Shown: positions 60,757-64,000 of the stretch, piece by piece
Layout of the letters: each line of letters begins with the position of its first letter
Position numbering within the stretch: the stretch's first letter is position 1
Assembly: GCA_038503065.1 (NCBI GenBank)
Contig: JBCAMK010000010.1
Coordinates: forward strand, 992,001-1,056,000
From: Paragyromitra xinjiangensis
Lineage: Eukaryota; Ascomycota; Pezizomycetes; Pezizales; Discinaceae
Direction of reading: 5' to 3'
DNA length: 64,000 bases
Made by a program: the position numbers and the translations under genes
Notes under the pieces: generated by a model
What the model was told of the DNA's origin: nothing
Seen by the model: only the letters and a program-made list of their open reading frames with translations
The model's database searches: none

Positions 60757-61575
60757 AACCCCAGAACTCACCAAGAACATGATTGTCCAACGCAGTGGTG
60801 ATCAGAAAGAAGAAAGCCTCAACCTCCTTGTCCTGCGCAACACCATCAACAAAGAACTCCTGACTGCCAAAGCACCAGAAAGCCTCCAGATCTCAGGAAT
60901 CTCCTGGAACCTGAAAGCAAATCTCCTGCTCTACACTCGCAATGGATTCACCAGCACTGACTTTGACCTGCACAAGGCCACCATTGAGAAAGTTGTGAAG
61001 GAAAGCGATGAGAAAGCTCTCTTTCTCTCCAAACAGGAGTCCTGGCACAAGGTTGCCATCCACGGAGTCCCAATCATGGAATACCCCGACAATCGTACCG
61101 GCATGAGCGACCTGCAAAATGAACTGGAATACCAAAACAGTGATCTCAAACTGGCAGCACCTCCTCGCTACATGACCCACCCCGACAAGAGAAACGGAAA
61201 GTCCCACAGCTCGGTGATGATTGCCATCACCAGCAAAAGCATGTACAACAAACTGATCAAAAACGGAATCCTCATCTTCGGCCAAAGACACAGGACCGGA
61301 GCCTACTTGACTGCGCGCCCTGGGGACCAATGTTCTAACTGTCAAAAGTTTGGACACAAGTTCCAGAGATGCCCCTCCACCAAGCCAGCCTGTGCCTACT
61401 GTGGACACGACCATGCTACCAACAAGCACTTCTGTGGGACTTGCAGAGCCACTGACTCCTGCGCCCACATGCCTCCCAAATGCATCAACTGTGGTGGCAC
61501 ACATAAAGCCACTGACAGATCCTGTGTTGCACGCCCAGACCTCTCCCGAACTGAAAAAGACATCATGGTGGAACA

Positions 61576-64000
61576 ATGATTGTGCAACCAAACCCACACA
61601 AGATCCGCCTGATGCAACACAACTGCCGAAGAAACCAAAATGTTATGTTATCCCTCCTCGACTCAGCCTCAGAAACGGCTGATATAGTTATTATTCAAGA
61701 ACCCTTTGTTATGCCCGACACTTCCCCTGACGCACCACCAAACTCCTGGACATCAATATCTCATGAGTCATTCGCAAGAATGATTCCGAGCTGTATTAAC
61801 CGCCCTCGAACCATGACCTTTATATCAAAATCCAACCTCTTCCTGAAATATCAGCCAAGGCCCGACATCATCAATAACGAAGATGTACAGGCCATAGAGC
61901 TGTCAACCCCCTCCATTCCTTCCTTTACCCTCCTCAACATCTACAATGAACAACCTGCAGCATCACAACGATCTCCTGACAGCCACCCCCAATACACAGT
62001 TGAACGTGTACTTGTGGGACTAAAGCTACCAGAACGCTGTATCATGGCAGGTGACTTCAATGCCCACCATCCTCTCTGGGACTCACGAGTCCGTTCACCA
62101 AAACGACATGAAGCTCTTCTAGCTATACTAGAAGAATTCAATTACACCCTCATTAACGAACCTGACATTTATACCTACAACTACCCAACAGGCACTGGCA
62201 GATCCGTTTTGGATCTTGCCTTCTCCTCCTCACCGATGACAGACTTGATTATGAACTGGGCAGTCATGGAAGACCTTGCAACAGGATCCGACCATGAAGT
62301 GGTTCAGTTTGAAATTGCTTCCGACTCTTTGGAATGTGCCCCCCCACCATCAACGGAACAATTTAATTGGGCCAAGGCGGACTGGGACGGCTTCCAACAA
62401 ACTTTCACCCTTTCCTCCATCACTACTAAAGACACCTGGGAGTTCCTACACTCCCACCCAACCCATTCAAACCTAGACGAAGCAGCTCAACACCTACGAG
62501 ATTCAATCATAGCAGCTGCTAACATCCATGTGCCCAAACGAAAACCATCGCCCTTCGCCAAACCTTGGTGGAATGAAGACATCAAAGAAGGACGCAGACA
62601 TATGAAGACAGCCCTCAGGGACTGGAGAACAGATCAGACTCCAGCCATGTGGCGAAGATTCAAAAACCTGCGAACATCCTACTTCAGACGAATCAGAACA
62701 GCAAAAAGTGAACACTGGAATACATTCCTAGAAGAAGCTCACGGAAAAGATGTCTTCACAGCAATGAGGTACACCAAGCCTCGCAGATGTGAACACACCC
62801 CCACCCTACACAATCCCACCACCCTCCAAGAGTCCAAAACCTTTGAAGAGAAAGCCAATCTCTTCCGAGCAACTCTATTCCCTCCCCCTCCCTCAGTGGA
62901 ACTTGATGAACCTGTTCCAGCAGGAAAACACAAGATCCCATGGAAAGACCTCACCAACGATGAGATTCGGAAAGCAATCATGACCTCAGCACCAAAGAAA
63001 GCCCCTGGACCTGATGGAATTGGCTTCCTATGCATTCAAAAAGCATACCAAGTCGACCCAACGCAGTTCAATTCCTTCTACAAGGCCACCATGAAAGCAG
63101 GATACCACCCAACCATATGGCGTGAAGCTACAATTGCAATCATCAGAAAGGCCAATAAACCTAACTATACGGTAGCAAAAGCCTACAGACCAGTATCACT
63201 CCTCAACTGCCTTGGCAAAGTCTCAGAAAAGATCATAGCAACCCGATTAGCATTTATGGCAGAAAGATATCACCTTCTCCATAGATGGCAAATTGGAGGT
63301 CGACCAAAAAGATCAGCTGTGGATGCTTGCATGCTTATCAGCACGCTTGCCGATGCAGCCAAAAAGAAAGGCCTAACACTCTCTGCACTTTGTATGGACG
63401 TGAAAGGTGCATATGATTTTGTATTCAAACGACGACTGATCAAGACCATGATAGAACTGGACCTCCCACTTCCCATCTGCCGATGGGTGGACTCCTTCCT
63501 CAGCAATCGAACAGCCTGCATGGCATTCGACGGTGAAATTGAATCCATGGCACCCATTCAAACTGGCATCCCACAAGGATCCCCCACCTCCCCTATCCTC
63601 TTCCTCCTCTACCTGGCTCCGTTGTTCAACGAGCTAGAAGAAAAATATCCTGATTCCACCTGCCCCAGCTATGTTGATGATGTGGGCCTTCTGGTTACAG
63701 GAAAGTCTGAAGCAGAAAACTCTTGAACACTGGAAGCAATGGCACTCACCTCCTCCGAATGGGGTGAGAAAAATGCCTTGTACTTTGACAATCCAAAGAC
63801 AGAACTCACTCACTTCCACTCCAGACAAACAACTGACACCTCTGATGAAGCCAAAGTCACAATGCCTGACGGCAACGTGATCCAGGCTGCAGATGTCCAG
63901 CGATGGCTGGGTGTCTGGTTTGACCGCAAACTCACATTCAAATATCATGTGAAGACCAAAGCTGCCTCTGCACTTCGAGCCTTCATGGCTATCTCCCGTC
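61576..64000 (+). pseudogene. LINE-G ORF2 (APE endonuclease and RT), in-frame stop, runs off the right edge
   Basis: Endonuclease: I-R-L-M-Q-H-N-C, V-I-I-Q-E-P-F, A-G-D-F-N-A-H-H-P-L-W, G-S-D-H-E-V. RT: A-P-G-P-D-G-I-G-F, Y-R-P-V-S-L-L-N-C-L-G-K, C-M-D-V-K-G-A-Y-D, G-I-P-Q-G-S-P-T-S-P-I-L-F, catalytic Y-V-D-D at about 63670. A TGA at 63724-63726 interrupts the frame, which then continues in phase (T-L-E-A-M-A-L-T-S; W-L-G-V-W-F-D-R-K-L) to base 64000; the likely ancestral codon is CGA. RNase H would lie outside the window. Confidence 0.85.

Larger units (their letters stand above)
57689..61579 (+). pseudogene. LINE-G ORF1, split by half-LINE H6
   Basis: The N-terminal piece 57689-58484 (M-S-A-H-G-D-E-M-Q-D-D, S/P-rich, coiled-coil N-E-H-L-N-K-E-I-A-E-L-K-M-M, polyproline, T-W-A-T-V-A-K) joins 60771-61579 across H6 to give 1605 nt with no stop. 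The C-terminal piece has P-R-Y-M-T-H-P-D-K-R-N-G-K and three zinc knuckles (C-S-N-C-Q-K-F-G-H-K-F-Q-R-C; C-A-Y-C-G-H-D-H; C-I-N-C-G-G-T-H). The ORF1 stop overlaps the ORF2 start as ATGA (61576-61579). H6 converted it into two fragments; the ATG at 60779 is internal. Confidence 0.8.
57240..64000 (+). mobile_element. LINE-G: autonomous Tad1/I-like LINE, 3' end beyond the window
   Basis: A 5' leader from about 57.24 kb contains a segment similar to the monomers of the H leaders (AGAAGTTGTTGTGATTTTCC; AGTTCTTGTCCGATTGACTT). ORF1 (57689-61579, split by H6) and ORF2 (from 61576) follow. The exact 5' end is not defined. It may be the full-length form of LINE-A (13986-15903), but the two cover different parts of ORF2 so I cannot compare them. 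Confidence 0.7.

Overview
This is a repeat-dominated fungal nuclear window, most likely from a member of the Dikarya; I cannot decide between Ascomycota and Basidiomycota. The reasons are Tad1/I-like LINEs with ORF1 zinc-knuckle proteins and ORF2 APE-RT-RNase H proteins, a Plavaka (KDZ-related) transposase, a fungal Tet-like 2OG-Fe(II) oxygenase, a Ty3/gypsy element, a Helitron, and very short GT-AG introns (50-65 nt) with CTAAC-type branch sites. Almost no unambiguous host gene is present. The best candidates are the SNF2-family ATPase (47.5-49.5 kb), the Tet-like gene (8.7-9.9 kb) and a small orphan gene (50.2 kb).

Layout. 1-3.8 kb: Ty3/gypsy element on the minus strand (gag, start of pol, leader/LTR). 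4.0-7.7 kb: decayed Helitron RepHel gene with three introns. 7.9-8.3 kb: purine-rich octamer VNTR. 8.7-9.9 kb: Tet-like oxygenase gene. 10-11.9 kb: three unrelated minisatellite blocks. 12.3-15.9 kb: LINE remnant (LINE-X) carrying a solo LTR and a 5'-truncated LINE-A. 15.9-47.3 kb: one 703-bp solo LTR (S2) expanded to 31 kb by nested insertions. These are two LINE-C copies integrated at the same 11-bp site, one LINE-B, and inside the first LINE-C five ORF1-only 'half-LINEs' (H1-H5) and another LTR (S3) that itself contains a non-coding element (F). 47.3-50.5 kb: SNF2 gene and a small gene cut by LTR S4. 50.5-53.5 kb: LTR S4 holding a second kind of ORF1-only LINE (E). 53.5-57.1 kb: Plavaka transposase gene broken by a solo LTR (S5) and a 247-bp MITE. 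57.2-64 kb: autonomous LINE-G whose ORF1 is split by half-LINE H6.

Nearly all insertions were delimited by reading target-site duplications (TSDs) directly. Removing the inserts restores reading frames exactly: the two LINE-C gag ORFs become 1434 nt each, H4 gag becomes 1548 nt like its sisters, and the Plavaka frame is restored across both of its insertions. The most unusual signals are: (1) two independent families of LINEs that keep a long intact ORF1 but have no ORF2; (2) element F, a ~1.5-kb poly(A)-tailed non-coding retroelement made largely of about 16 consecutive stem-loops with different stems joined by G-rich linkers; (3) repeated use of identical nucleotide positions in one LTR family as landing sites for LINEs; and (4) a conserved ATCCG/CGGAT hairpin just upstream of the (AAAT)n tail, shared by an RT/RNase H-coding LINE and the half-LINEs.
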